A stretch of DNA of 64,000 nucleotides from Sphingopyxis fribergensis (GTDB lineage: Bacteria; Pseudomonadota; Alphaproteobacteria; Sphingomonadales; Sphingomonadaceae): assembly GCF_000803645.1 (NCBI RefSeq), contig NZ_CP009122.1, forward strand, positions 3,696,501 through 3,760,500, given 5' to 3'. The position numbers and the translations under genes were made by a program. The notes under the pieces are model-generated. The model was not told the origin of the DNA. It ran no database searches and saw nothing but the letters and a program-made list of their open reading frames with translations. This document shows positions 1-11,082 of this stretch, in pieces. Every line of letters starts with the position of its first letter. Positions within the stretch are counted from its first letter, which is position 1.

Positions 1-397
1 CGTCGTGGAACACGTCGGGTTCCTGCAGATAATCGAGCTGCTGCGGCGTGCGGATGAAATTGCCCGCCGGAAAGCGCCGGTTCGCGAGGTGGTCGAAGAA
101 GACTTCGTCGGGGACGAGCCCCGGCACGGCGATCACCTGCCACCCCGTCGCGGCCATCAGCCGCGCGTTGAGCTCGCGATAATCGGGGATGCCCGGCTTT
201 TCGAGGCGCAGCACGTCGATTCCGCGCAGGAAGGCGTCGGCGGCGCGGCCGGGCAGCATCTCCGACTGGCGCGCGAACAGCCGGTCCCACATCGCATGTT
301 CGTCGGCGGTGAAGGCGTCCCAATTTTGCGAAATCGTCCAGTCGGCCGCGGCGCCGGGCGGCGGCGTATCGTGGACGTGGGTAAACTGGCTTTCCAT
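1..397 (-). CDS. phhA: phenylalanine 4-monooxygenase, N-terminal part (cut by window edge)
   Basis: This is the first 132 codons of an aromatic amino acid hydroxylase that converts phenylalanine to tyrosine with tetrahydropterin, oxygen and non-haem iron. The translation starts MESQFTHVHD and runs through WDRLFARQ, PGIPDYRELN and GWQVIAVPGLVPDEVFFDHLANR to LDYLQEPDVFHD, the stretch just before the iron-ligand histidines of bacterial PhhA. The ATG at 397 is the only good start in this frame. The catalytic half lies outside the window. It follows modC by 39 bp on the same strand, so it may be read from the same transcript or from a promoter in that short gap. Family assignment is firm; activity cannot be judged from the fragment. 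Confidence 0.9.
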   Translation of the reverse strand, partial: MESQFTHVHDTPPPGAAADWTISQNWDAFTADEHAMWDRLFARQSEMLPGRAADAFLRGIDVLRLEKPGIPDYRELNARLMAATGWQVIAVPGLVPDEVFFDHLANRRFPAGNFIRTPQQLDYLQEPDVFHD

Positions 398-436
398 ACG
401 ACCGCTTCTATCATCAAAATGGTTTCAAGTGAAACT

Positions 437-1057
437 TTATTCGCCGATCGCTACCACCGACGTTGCGAGCCGGTCGACCTCCGCGCGGTCGTGGCTGACA
501 TAGAGGATCGGAAGTTTGAGCTCGTCGCGAATCCGTTCGATCACCGTCATGATATCACTGCGCCGCGCCGCGTCGAGCGATGAGAGCGGTTCGTCCATCA
601 GCAGGATTTCGGGTCCTGCAAGCAATGCGCGGCCGATCGCGACACGCTGTGCCTCGCCCCCCGAAAGGCTGTGCGGCCAGCGGCCGAGCAGATCGCCGAT
701 GCCCAGGAAGGCGACGGCCTCGTCGACGCTCATCCAGCGGTCGGCGGGGTCGGCAAGATCGTGGCCATAGGTGAGATTCGCGCGCACGCGGCGGTGCGGA
801 AACAACCGGCCGTCCTGAAAGACATAGCCGACGCGGCGTGCCTCGGGCGGCATGTCGACGGCGCCGTCGAACAAGGTCCGATCGCCGATGCGGATATGAC
901 CGCGGTCGGGCCTCAGCAGCCCGGCGACCATATTGAGGATACTCGACTTGCCCGCCCCCGACGGGCCGAAAAGCGCGGTCAGCCCCGGCCCCGCGGTGAA
1001 GCGCGCGGCGATCGTCCGGTCGCCGAGCCGCTTGGCGACGTCGATATCAATCGCCAT
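437..1057 (-). CDS. modC: molybdate ABC transporter ATP-binding protein, short form
   Basis: ATPase subunit of the molybdate importer. Walker A GPSGAGKS lies at about residues 31-38, then the signature LSGGEAQR, Walker B LLMDEP and a switch histidine in YVSHDRAEVDRLA. From the ATG at 1057 the protein has 206 residues and stops right after the nucleotide-binding domain. E. coli ModC is about 350 residues and carries a C-terminal TOBE/Mop domain that binds oxyanion and regulates transport; that domain is absent here. The start overlaps the end of modB by 11 bp. An in-frame ATG at 1075 would add six residues. Placement directly after modA and modB makes the molybdate role likely. Confidence 0.9.
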   Translation of the reverse strand: MAIDIDVAKRLGDRTIAARFTAGPGLTALFGPSGAGKSSILNMVAGLLRPDRGHIRIGDRTLFDGAVDMPPEARRVGYVFQDGRLFPHRRVRANLTYGHDLADPADRWMSVDEAVAFLGIGDLLGRWPHSLSGGEAQRVAIGRALLAGPEILLMDEPLSSLDAARRSDIMTVIERIRDELKLPILYVSHDRAEVDRLATSVVAIGE

Positions 1058-1742
1058 GCCGCTGCCTCCCGCCATGGGTGCAGCGCACGAGATATTCGGA
1101 CAGGATCAACGCGCCGAGCGAAAGCGCGACCGACAATAACGCAAGGCGCGTTACCATCGCCTCGCCGCCGGGCACTTGCAGCGCCGAATAGATGGCAAGC
1201 GGCAGCGTTCGCGTCTCGCCCGGGATGTTCGAGACGAAGGTGATCGTCGCGCCGAACTCGCCGATCGAACGTGCAAAGCCGAGGACGAGCGCGGCGAGCA
1301 CGCCGGGGAGTGCGAGCGGCAGGCTGATCGTCCAGAAGCTGTGCCAAGGGGTCGCGCCGAGCGTGCGCGCCGCACCCTCGAGCCGCCGGTCGATGCCCTC
1401 GATCGACAGCCGCATCGCGCGCACCATCAGCGGCAACGCCATGATCGCGGCGGCGAGCGCGGCGCCGGTCCAGCGGAACATCAGGCTCACGCCGAACCAA
1501 CTTTCAAGCCAGCGCCCAACGGGGCCGAACGGGCCGAAGGCGATGAGCAGCAGCCAGCCGGTGACGACGGGGGGCAGCACGAGCGGCAAATGGACGAGCG
1601 CATCGAGGACGACACGGCCGGGGAAGCGGTAGCGCGCGAGCAGCCACGCGAGCGCGAAGGCGATGGGAAGCGTGGCAAGCACCGCGACGCCGCCGACCTT
1701 CAGCGACAGCCCGACGATCCCCCACTCTTCGGGTGACAGCAT
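1047..1742 (-). CDS. modB: molybdate ABC transporter permease
   Basis: Inner-membrane permease of 231 residues, beginning MLSPEEWGIVGLSLKVG. It has about five or six hydrophobic segments and the permease loop around EGAARTLGATPWHSFW (the EAA-type ATPase contact). The C-terminal block SIGEFGATITFVSNIPGET is characteristic of ModB. The ATG at 1742 overlaps the modA stop codon (ATGA), and the end overlaps modC, so the three subunits are translationally coupled. Length agrees with the family. Confidence 0.93.
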   Translation of the reverse strand: MLSPEEWGIVGLSLKVGGVAVLATLPIAFALAWLLARYRFPGRVVLDALVHLPLVLPPVVTGWLLLIAFGPFGPVGRWLESWFGVSLMFRWTGAALAAAIMALPLMVRAMRLSIEGIDRRLEGAARTLGATPWHSFWTISLPLALPGVLAALVLGFARSIGEFGATITFVSNIPGETRTLPLAIYSALQVPGGEAMVTRLALLSVALSLGALILSEYLVRCTHGGRQRHGD

Positions 1743-2506
1743 CAGGGCGCCGAGAAGCCGTGGCGCGCGAGGATCGCGCGGCCCTGTTTCGATAGCAAGA
1801 AGGCACGGAAGGCCGTCGCATCCCGGTGCCGCGAGGCCTTGAGCTGCGCGACCGGATAACGGATCGGCGGATGGCTCGATGCCGGGAAGGTAGCGACGAC
1901 GCGCACCGCCTTCGACGCGCGCGCGTCGGTGGCATAGACGATGCCGAGCGGCGCGGCGCCGCGTTCGACGAGCGCCATCGCGGCGCGGACATTTTCGGCG
2001 GGGGCGACCTTGGCGGCGACGCCGGCCCATACGCCGAGATGGGTGAGCGCCGCCTTCGCATATTTACCCGCAGGCACCGCGTCAGGATCAGCGAGCGCGA
2101 GGCGGCCGGTGCCGAGCGCCTTCGCGAGCGCGAAGCCGCGCGTCGGGGTCAGGCGGACTTTGCTGGATGCGCGAGCGATCAGCACGAGCCGGTTGCCGAG
2201 CAAGGTCGTGCGTGTTCCCGCGCGAAGGAGGCCGGCCTTCGTCACCGCGTCCATCCACACCTCGTCGGCCGAAAGAAAGAGGTCGGCGGGCGCGCCCGCG
2301 ATCACCTGCCGTGCCAGCGCCGACGAGGCGGCGAAGGAGAGCACGGGTTTGGCGTGACCCTTTGCCGCCCAGACATTGGCGACCTCGGTCAGCGATTCCT
2401 GCAGGCTCGCCGCCGCGAGCACCGCCGGGCCGCGTTCCTGCGCCATCGCAGCGGGGCTCAGGAGCAGCGCGACAAGTAGAGCGCACAGGTGGAGGGCACG
2501 GGCCAT
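1742..2506 (-). CDS. modA: molybdate-binding periplasmic protein
   Basis: Solute-binding protein that captures molybdate or tungstate for ModBC. It has 254 residues with a Sec signal peptide at 1-22 (cleavage after AMA). The motif LAAASLQESL near the N-terminus, followed by SFAASSALARQV and GAPADLFLSADEVWMD, is the oxyanion-pocket signature of ModA. The ATG at 2506 was chosen because the signal peptide begins there; an upstream in-frame ATG would add an arginine-rich stretch without function. Only 7 bp separate it from the stop of the preceding PepSY gene, so co-transcription is expected. Confidence 0.93.
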   Translation of the reverse strand: MARALHLCALLVALLLSPAAMAQERGPAVLAAASLQESLTEVANVWAAKGHAKPVLSFAASSALARQVIAGAPADLFLSADEVWMDAVTKAGLLRAGTRTTLLGNRLVLIARASSKVRLTPTRGFALAKALGTGRLALADPDAVPAGKYAKAALTHLGVWAGVAAKVAPAENVRAAMALVERGAAPLGIVYATDARASKAVRVVATFPASSHPPIRYPVAQLKASRHRDATAFRAFLLSKQGRAILARHGFSAP

Positions 2507-2513
2507 GCGCAAC

Positions 2514-3866
2514 CTATAGGCGCGGCGAGCCCTTCGCCGCAACGCCGAGCCAGCGTGCGGTGCGCGGCAGGTGCGGGATGATGAGGCGTTCGACGATCCA
2601 GAACAGGATCAGCGAGGCGGCGAGCAAGGGGAACAGTGCCGCGAGGATCAGGACCAATGCCGCGACGCCCTTGAGCTTGGCGGGATCGCGCGCCACGGGC
2701 GGCGCCCCGAGCGCATCATCGGGTTTGCGGCGACGCCACATCAGAAAGCCCGAGATCGCGAGGGTGAACAGCGCGAGCGCGGTCGCGACGCCGATCAACT
2801 GGTTGGCGAGACCGAACAGCTGCCCCTCGTGCCATGCGATGCCATAGCCCACCGCGCGGTCGATGGCGTGTTTCTCGGCAAAGCCGCTGCGCGCGACTTC
2901 GAGGCTGGTTTCGGGGTCGTAGCTGACCTTGCGCACCAGCGGACGGTTCTGCGTCAGCGTGGTGAGCGTCCAGACATTGCCGTTGGGCGGGCCGAAGGCG
3001 TTGGGCGCGCCCGGCGGCTGGATGATCGCGGGGGCGGGCATATGTTCGGTGCGGGCGCGGAGCACGATATATTCGAGGCGCGCGCGCGGCGGTGGGCCTG
3101 CGGGTTCGGCTGCCGCCATCGCATGATGATCGTGCGCAGCGTGGGGATTGGCGCCGCCCTTCCAGTCCTGCACCCCCGACACCCAGCCCATTTCGGCCCG
3201 GACGGTGCGAAAACCGCTCGCCCAGACCTCGGTCCACGGCAGCGCGGTGAAGAGCAGGACGAGCGCGAGGCCCGAGACCCAGAAGCCGGTGACGGCGTGA
3301 AGATCGCGCAGCGCCGCGCGGCCGCCGAGCGACAGCCGCGGCCAGACGACCCCCGCGGCACCGCGCCCGCGCGGCCACCACAGATAAAGCCCGGTCAGGA
3401 TCATCACGATCGCCCAGCTGGCGGCGAGCTCGACCAGGAGCTTTCCAGTGCGACCGATCAAGAGGCTCCCATGAATGCTCGACAACCAGGCGGCGATGCG
3501 CTGGTCGGGGTCGATCGCGCCGATTGCCCTTCCTTGGGGCGACACGGCGACATCGCGCATCCCTCCACCCGGCAGGCCGATATGAACGACCGCCGCATCG
3601 CCCGGCGCCTCGGGGATGCGGTAATAATGGAAGCTCGCGCCCGGATTGGCGGCGAGCGCGGCGGCGACCTGCGCGTCGGCGTCGACCGCGCCTTCCGTCG
3701 GCAGGCCGCGCCACGCGCGCTCCTCCCACCGGTCGATCTGCGGCTTGAACAGATAGGCCGCGCCCGTCGCCGACAAGACAAGAACGAAGGGGATGACGAA
3801 CAGCCCGGCATAAAAATGCCAGCGCCAGATCGTGCGGTAGAGCGGAACCCGGTTGATGTCGGTCAT
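2514..3866 (-). CDS. PepSY-associated transmembrane protein
   Basis: Inner-membrane protein of 450 residues beginning MTDINRVPLYRTIWRWHFYAG, typical of the PepSY-associated TM family (PiuB-like), whose members usually sit beside iron or siderophore receptors and some of which act as ferric-chelate or flavin-linked reductases. About five membrane segments are visible, including GLFVIPFVLVLSATGAAYLF near the N-terminus and two near the C-terminus. Histidines such as WRWHFYAG, SIHGSLL and IAWHEGQLFG could bind haem. A histidine-rich loop AAHDHHAM sits in the large periplasmic region. It starts 11 bp after the TonB receptor and ends 7 bp before modA. The substrate is unknown. Confidence 0.85.
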   Translation of the reverse strand: MTDINRVPLYRTIWRWHFYAGLFVIPFVLVLSATGAAYLFKPQIDRWEERAWRGLPTEGAVDADAQVAAALAANPGASFHYYRIPEAPGDAAVVHIGLPGGGMRDVAVSPQGRAIGAIDPDQRIAAWLSSIHGSLLIGRTGKLLVELAASWAIVMILTGLYLWWPRGRGAAGVVWPRLSLGGRAALRDLHAVTGFWVSGLALVLLFTALPWTEVWASGFRTVRAEMGWVSGVQDWKGGANPHAAHDHHAMAAAEPAGPPPRARLEYIVLRARTEHMPAPAIIQPPGAPNAFGPPNGNVWTLTTLTQNRPLVRKVSYDPETSLEVARSGFAEKHAIDRAVGYGIAWHEGQLFGLANQLIGVATALALFTLAISGFLMWRRRKPDDALGAPPVARDPAKLKGVAALVLILAALFPLLAASLILFWIVERLIIPHLPRTARWLGVAAKGSPRL

Positions 3867-3877
3867 CCCCTGCCCTT

Positions 3878-5887
3878 TCAGAACCGCGCGCGGATACCGG
3901 CGGACACCGCGCGGCGCTCGACCGGATAATAGACCGCCGACGCGGGCGTGACGACAATCGCCGCGCTGATGTCGCCGATCGCTTTCTTGCCGGTGATATT
4001 GCGGACGTCGACGAAGGCGTCGATGCCCTTTGCAACCGTCGCGCCGCCGGTGACGCCCATCAGCGCATAGCCGGGGGTGCGGACCTGATTGCGGTAGTCC
4101 GCAAAGGGGCCGTCGGGGATCCATTCCACGTTCGGCGCGATATGCAGCGCATCGGTGCCGAGGCGAAGCTCTGCGCGATAGACGTGCTTCGGCACGACCG
4201 GCAGGCGGTTGTCGCCGAACTGGGCGTCATTACGGAAACGGAAGTCGCTGTAGGTGTAGACCTGCCGCAACCGCAGCCAATCGGTTGGCGCGAGATCCAG
4301 CCCGGCCTCGACGCCCCGATGGAGCGTGCGGTCGGCGTTGAAGGTTGCCGCCGGGATATTGCTGTTCGTCGTAAACTGGAGCAATTCGCCCTTCAGCGTC
4401 GATCGGTAGAGCGCGAGGTCCCAGCTCGCGAAACCCAGCTTGCCGCGTGTGCCGATTTCAGCGGTCCAGGCGCGTTGCGGGCGGATGTCAGACACCAATG
4501 TGCTCGTCGGCGGGGTGCCGATCGTCTGGAAGACTTCGCCAAAGCCCGGGAATTCGGCCGAGCGGCTGTAGTTGGCGAAGATCTGGATGTTGGCGGCGGG
4601 TTCGAACAGAAGGCCGACCTTTGGCGAGAAGGCATCGAAGTCGATCCGGCCGTCGGTCGCCGGGGTGGCCGAGAAAGTGACGTGGCGCTGGCGCCAGCCG
4701 TCGGCGTAGACGCCGCCCGCGATCAACGTCAGCGCCTCGACCGGCCGCACGCGGACTTCGCCGTAGAGCGTCGCCGTTTGCGCCTTCTGATCGGCATCGA
4801 AGGTCAGCGCGCCGCGCCGCCCGCCATTGTTGACGAACTGCCGCGCGTCGGTGCTGCCTCGGCGGATTTCGCCGCCAAAGGTCAACTCGACCGGCCCCGC
4901 CGCATAATCGGCGCGGAAGAAAGTGCCGATGTCGACCGACTTCTGGTCGATCAGCTGGAAGATCGGATGATGGAGCGACTTGGCGTTGACGAACCCACCG
5001 ACGTCGAGCGTCAGTTCGCCCCAGTCGAAGTGCGTGCGGTTCTGGAGGCGCAGCGAGTCGATGTCGCGCCCCTGATCGCCCGCGACGGCGCCCGCGCTGG
5101 CCCTGCGCGGGGTCGACAGTGCCTCGGCCCGCGTCAGCGCACCGGGGAGTTGCTGGTCGATGTTGTTGATGCTCGCATAGAAGCGCGTGCTCACCACATC
5201 GCTCAGCTTCAACCCGACATTGCCTTGAAAGCGCAGGCTGCGGCGCTTCGCATGGTCGCGGTCGCCGTCCGAGCGGTCGGCGCTGATTGCGCCCCACGCG
5301 TCGACTCGGTCGCTTGCGACACCTGCCGACACCAGCCCGCGCACGCTGTCGAAGCTGCCGACATCGCCGCGCAGGTAGAAACCCTCCGCCGTGCGCCCGG
5401 TCGGGGTCACGCCGTTGATCGCGCCGCCGAGTGTGCCCGAGCCGAAGCGCAGCGCGTTGGCGCCGCGATAGACTTCGAGATGGTCGAAAAAGATCGGTTC
5501 GAGTTCCTGGAAATCGCCATTGTCGTCGGCAAGGTTGATCGGCACGCCGTCCTGCAGCAGCGTCAGACCGCGCATGTGGAAGCCGCGCGACAGGCCCGAA
5601 CCGCGGATCGCGATGCGCACCTCCTGCCCGTAACGCGGCTGGAGATAGACACCGGGCGAGAAGGCGAGCGTGTCGCGTAGGCTCACGACCGATTTGTCGG
5701 CATAGTCCCTGTACGAAATAACGTCGGTGCCGCCGGGGGTTTGGGCCGCGCGCGCTTCGGCGGCGTCGGTGGCGGTGGGTGCGGTGACGATGATGGTCGA
5801 ATCGGCCTCTTCGGCACGAGCCGGAGCGGCGACGAGACAGGTTGCGAGCGCCAGCAACGGCGCCGCCCCTTGGATACGGGTTTTCAT
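3878..5887 (-). CDS. TonB-dependent outer-membrane receptor
   Basis: Outer-membrane active transporter of 669 residues. Signal peptide 1-25 (cleavage after ARA), then a TonB-box-like STIIVTAP around 29-36, a plug domain containing GSGLSRGFHMRG and VYRGANALRFGSGTLGGAING, and a long beta-barrel ending in a terminal phenylalanine (IRARF). The plug is of the FecA/siderophore type (GVPINLADDNGDFQE). The substrate cannot be read from sequence. Neighbours are a DUF2946-like secreted protein upstream, then PepSY and modABC downstream with almost no gaps. That suggests iron-chelate uptake or, less conventionally, delivery of a molybdenum- or tungsten-containing chelate. Start at the ATG at 5887 is fixed by the signal peptide. 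Confidence 0.92.
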   Translation of the reverse strand: MKTRIQGAAPLLALATCLVAAPARAEEADSTIIVTAPTATDAAEARAAQTPGGTDVISYRDYADKSVVSLRDTLAFSPGVYLQPRYGQEVRIAIRGSGLSRGFHMRGLTLLQDGVPINLADDNGDFQELEPIFFDHLEVYRGANALRFGSGTLGGAINGVTPTGRTAEGFYLRGDVGSFDSVRGLVSAGVASDRVDAWGAISADRSDGDRDHAKRRSLRFQGNVGLKLSDVVSTRFYASINNIDQQLPGALTRAEALSTPRRASAGAVAGDQGRDIDSLRLQNRTHFDWGELTLDVGGFVNAKSLHHPIFQLIDQKSVDIGTFFRADYAAGPVELTFGGEIRRGSTDARQFVNNGGRRGALTFDADQKAQTATLYGEVRVRPVEALTLIAGGVYADGWRQRHVTFSATPATDGRIDFDAFSPKVGLLFEPAANIQIFANYSRSAEFPGFGEVFQTIGTPPTSTLVSDIRPQRAWTAEIGTRGKLGFASWDLALYRSTLKGELLQFTTNSNIPAATFNADRTLHRGVEAGLDLAPTDWLRLRQVYTYSDFRFRNDAQFGDNRLPVVPKHVYRAELRLGTDALHIAPNVEWIPDGPFADYRNQVRTPGYALMGVTGGATVAKGIDAFVDVRNITGKKAIGDISAAIVVTPASAVYYPVERRAVSAGIRARF

Positions 5888-5956
5888 GTTTTTTCCTTCG
5901 CTGAATACAGTCACGGGCCGCGCCGCGCCAAGGCGCGGGCAGCCGATCGGTACGGA

Positions 5957-6349
5957 TCAGGCGAAGGCGGGTGGTCCCGTGCTCGGCGGCAGCGGTGAGG
6001 CGATGCCCGGCGCATAGCCGAGCGAGCGAACCGCGACCGGGACCGACTCGACAGCCATCGGCGCAGCGGCGAGGACCGGCAGATCGGGGACGATCGGGGC
6101 ATTGGCGAGAGCGCCCCACGGACAATGCTGCTGTACTTCGCCCGCATCGTGGCTGCCGGCCTTTTCGAGCGGGATGGTCATCGTCCCGCCGGGGTTGGCG
6201 GGGTCCGAACAGATGCGCACGGTGATTGATCCGCCGCTGTCGCTCTCGATCATCCAGCCCGGCGCAACGAGCACCCGCGCGGTAAGCGCGAGGAGCAGCG
6301 GCAAAAGCAGCAGGATGCCGGGACGGCGAAAGGCGGCGAGTAGGCTCAC
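5957..6349 (-). CDS. DUF2946-like secreted or anchored protein
   Basis: Predicted 130-residue protein. The best start is GTG at 6349, giving a short positively charged N-terminus and a hydrophobic segment (about 11-28, ILLLLPLLLALTARVLVAP) that acts as signal or anchor. Single cysteines occur in VRICSDPANPGG (C47) and in HDAGEVQQHCPWGA (H75, C76), the ICxx...HxCP pattern seen in DUF2946 proteins, which cluster with metal-related TonB receptors. The TonB receptor follows 69 bp downstream. Function is unknown; metal binding or redox buffering in the periplasm is an inference. The start is uncertain because no ATG fits. Confidence 0.6.
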   Translation of the reverse strand: MSLLAAFRRPGILLLLPLLLALTARVLVAPGWMIESDSGGSITVRICSDPANPGGTMTIPLEKAGSHDAGEVQQHCPWGALANAPIVPDLPVLAAAPMAVESVPVAVRSLGYAPGIASPLPPSTGPPAFA

Positions 6350-6408
6350 GCTGCGCGCCTTATGGCGCGGCCGCACGGGTGGCAAGCGGACAAAGCGTCC
6401 AATCTCAT

Positions 6409-6493
6409 CGTCATTGCGAGCGGAGCGAAGCAATCCAGAGGGGGTGCGCGCCACCTCTGGATGCCGGGTCGCCTTCGGCTCCTTGCAATGACG
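6409..6493. repeat. palindromic intergenic repeat (type CGTCATTGC)
   Basis: Imperfect inverted repeat: CGTCATTGCGAG at the left pairs with CTTGCAATGACG at the right, and inner arms (AATCCAGAGG with CCTCTGGAT) also pair. It fills most of the gap between the hydroxylase stop and the DUF2946-like start. Such repeats are scattered in sphingomonad genomes; here it could terminate or stabilise the hydroxylase mRNA. Confidence 0.75.
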
Positions 6494-6498
6494 AAAGA

Positions 6499-7668
6499 TT
6501 ATTCCGCCGGCGTCTCGTCGGTCTTCTTGCCGGTGCGCGTCCAAGGGTAGAGGAACTGGCCCCAATAGCTGCGCGGCACATCCTCGGGGATGCCGTAATT
6601 TTCGGGCCAGCGGTCCTTCGGCAAATGGAAGGTGCCGAACATCTTGTCGATCCACGGGAAATGGATCGCGAAATTGACGTCGAACGCCTCGCGTTCGAGC
6701 CCGTGGTGCCAGTGATGGAAACGCGGGGTCGCGATCCAGTGGCCGAGCCGGTTGAAATTGCCCCCGACATTGGCGTGGAGCAGCGACGACCAGACATAGA
6801 CGAAACCGATATAGGCCTGCATCACCGAGGGCGCGAAGCCGAGCGTGAAGAGCGGCAGCGAGGTGATCGAGCGGAGCAGGATGATCTCGACGAAATGCAT
6901 CCGCGAACCCGCGAGCCAGTCCATCGACTTCGCGCTGTGGTGCACCGCGTGGAAGCCCCACAGGAAGGGGTAGCGGTGGAAGGTGCGGTGAAACCAATAT
7001 TGCGCCATGTCCGACGCGACGATGACGATCAGGAATTGCACGATCCACGGCAGCGACGCGACCCCGGCGCGGAATGCCTCCCAGTTCGACGTATTCTCGT
7101 TGATGATCGTCGACGGCGCGAGCGCAAGAAAGCCCAGCACCTGCACGAACATCGTGCTGACGAGATAATAAAAGAGGTCTTCGCGCCATTCGGTGCGGAA
7201 CAATCGCTGCGTCCGGCGATGCGGAAAGGCGCGCTCCAAGGGCGCGAACATGAAGCCCGTGACGAGCAGGTTCACGACGAAAAAGTCGAGCCCGAAGAAA
7301 ATTCCCCAGTCGCGCGTTTCCTGCGGCTGGACGTTCGAGCCGCCGACGAGGATCGCGGCGAGCCCGATCATCAGCGCGGTAAGCCCGAGCGCCTTGCGCG
7401 GACGCAGCAACAGACTGAGCAATGAAAGGCCATAGCTCACGAGCAGGATCGCGTGGACGAGGCCGCGGAAGCCGCCCCAATTTTTGATGATTTCGAGTTC
7501 GGGGGTCGCGAACCAGTCGGGGAAGCGCAGCGCGACCACCATGAATAAACCGGCGACCGCGAACAGCAGGCCGAAAAAGCCCGAGAGCCACCCGCTGCCG
7601 AACCGCCGCACCTCGGTATGCGATTCGAGATCGCGCATCAGGTTCTGGAGATAGTCACGCTTTGCCAT
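6499..7668 (-). CDS. sterol desaturase / fatty acid hydroxylase family protein
   Basis: Integral membrane di-iron enzyme of 389 residues. The histidine clusters of the family are all visible: HRTFH, then HAVHH, a histidine in MHFVE, and HHWHH near residue 320. Hydrophobic segments cover about residues 25-45, 70-150 and 170-220, longer at the N-terminus than minimal family members. Enzymes of this family hydroxylate or desaturate lipids, carotenoids or hopanoids; the substrate cannot be told. It starts with a good ATG (MAKRDYLQNLMRDLE). It is the first gene of the leftward group and is separated from ligA by a palindromic repeat, so it probably has its own promoter between 7669 and 7738. Confidence 0.88.
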   Translation of the reverse strand: MAKRDYLQNLMRDLESHTEVRRFGSGWLSGFFGLLFAVAGLFMVVALRFPDWFATPELEIIKNWGGFRGLVHAILLVSYGLSLLSLLLRPRKALGLTALMIGLAAILVGGSNVQPQETRDWGIFFGLDFFVVNLLVTGFMFAPLERAFPHRRTQRLFRTEWREDLFYYLVSTMFVQVLGFLALAPSTIINENTSNWEAFRAGVASLPWIVQFLIVIVASDMAQYWFHRTFHRYPFLWGFHAVHHSAKSMDWLAGSRMHFVEIILLRSITSLPLFTLGFAPSVMQAYIGFVYVWSSLLHANVGGNFNRLGHWIATPRFHHWHHGLEREAFDVNFAIHFPWIDKMFGTFHLPKDRWPENYGIPEDVPRSYWGQFLYPWTRTGKKTDETPAE

Positions 7669-7738
7669 GTTGCCCCCTCACAGCATTTTCGCCGCGCCAT
7701 CTGTGACGGCGCGCACCGTTTACGATCGCCCTAACCTC

Positions 7739-7821
7739 ATCTTCGTCCAGCCGGACTTGATCCGGCATTCATTTCTGCCCCGGCGTCATGGACCCCGGAT
7801 CAAGTCCGGGGTGACGAAGAT
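7739..7821. repeat. palindromic repeat, GGACTTGATCCGG family (copy 1)
   Basis: Outer arms ATCTTCGTC and GACGAAGAT enclose GGACTTGATCC and GGATCAAGTCC. It lies between the ligA stop and the hydroxylase start. The same family occurs inside truB (21012-21090) and before the VOC gene (36772-36858). As RNA it would form a strong hairpin that could end or protect the ligA transcript. Confidence 0.85.
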
Positions 7822-7832
7822 ATATGCCTTGC

Positions 7833-10395
<2,563 letters not shown>

Positions 10396-10399
<4 letters not shown>

Positions 10400-11079
10400 T
10401 TCGCGATCGCCAACACATGCACCTCGCGGCGGATACGAAAGCCCAGCGATTCATAGAGCGCGATCGCGCCGGCGTTGTCGGCGTAGCTGTGGAGGAAGGG
10501 CGTCTCCCCTCGCGCGACCATTTCGCGCATGACATGGCCGATCAGCGCGCGGGCAAGCCCGCGGCCGCGGCAGTCCTCCCATGTCGAAACGCCGCTAACC
10601 TCGGCCATGCCGGGAACCAGGATGCGCTGTCCTGCCATGGCGAGCAGCCGGCCGTTTTCACGAATACCGAAGAAGGGGCCGTAACGATGCGTCTTCGGGC
10701 CCCATGGTCCAGGCTTCGCATGCTCGGCGAGTGCCGACATTTCGGGAGCGTCATCGTCGCCTAGTGCGATGATTGCAGGCTCCCCATCGCGCGGCAATGG
10801 CGGCGCGCCATCGGCGACCATCTGCGCCAACACCGCGCGTTTCACGTCGCGCGTGCCGGGGGGTAGCGGCCACGGCTCGCCCTCGACGATCCATATCTCG
10901 CCGTCATCGGGAACGAGCGCCGCGAGCGCAGCCTGTGCCGCTGCGCCGGCGTCGGGGGCGGCGCCGAAGACACCATAGCCGCGATCGATCCGCACCGCCT
11001 GGGCGTTACCCTCGGCAAGATGTGCCTGCCGTCCGGTCAGCATGCTCCAGACCGGCCGGTCGAGCGGGTGCGTCGCCAT
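10396..11079 (-). CDS. GNAT family N-acetyltransferase
   Basis: 227 residues. The acetyl-CoA-binding GNAT core is in the C-terminal half: VSGVSTWEDCRGRGLARALIGHV carries the RxxGxG/A pyrophosphate-binding loop, followed by FLHSYADNAGAIALYESLGF, the typical motif B. The N-terminal half (about 1-110) is not a GNAT core and resembles the extra half of FR47-like enzymes. It starts 3 bp after the 2OG oxygenase stop and ends with ATGA overlap into the ABM gene. Substrate unknown. Confidence 0.85.
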
Positions 11080-11082
11080 GGC

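Noticed and set aside
2507..5956. Riboswitch (cobalamin or molybdenum cofactor type) upstream of the receptor or modA
   Set aside because: The gaps are 7 to 69 bp, too short for these structures.
5957..7591. Single 544-codon frame joining the DUF2946-like protein with antisense of the hydroxylase
   Set aside because: The upstream part is a frame shadow of the hydroxylase gene and crosses a palindromic repeat; the real coding part starts at GTG 6349.
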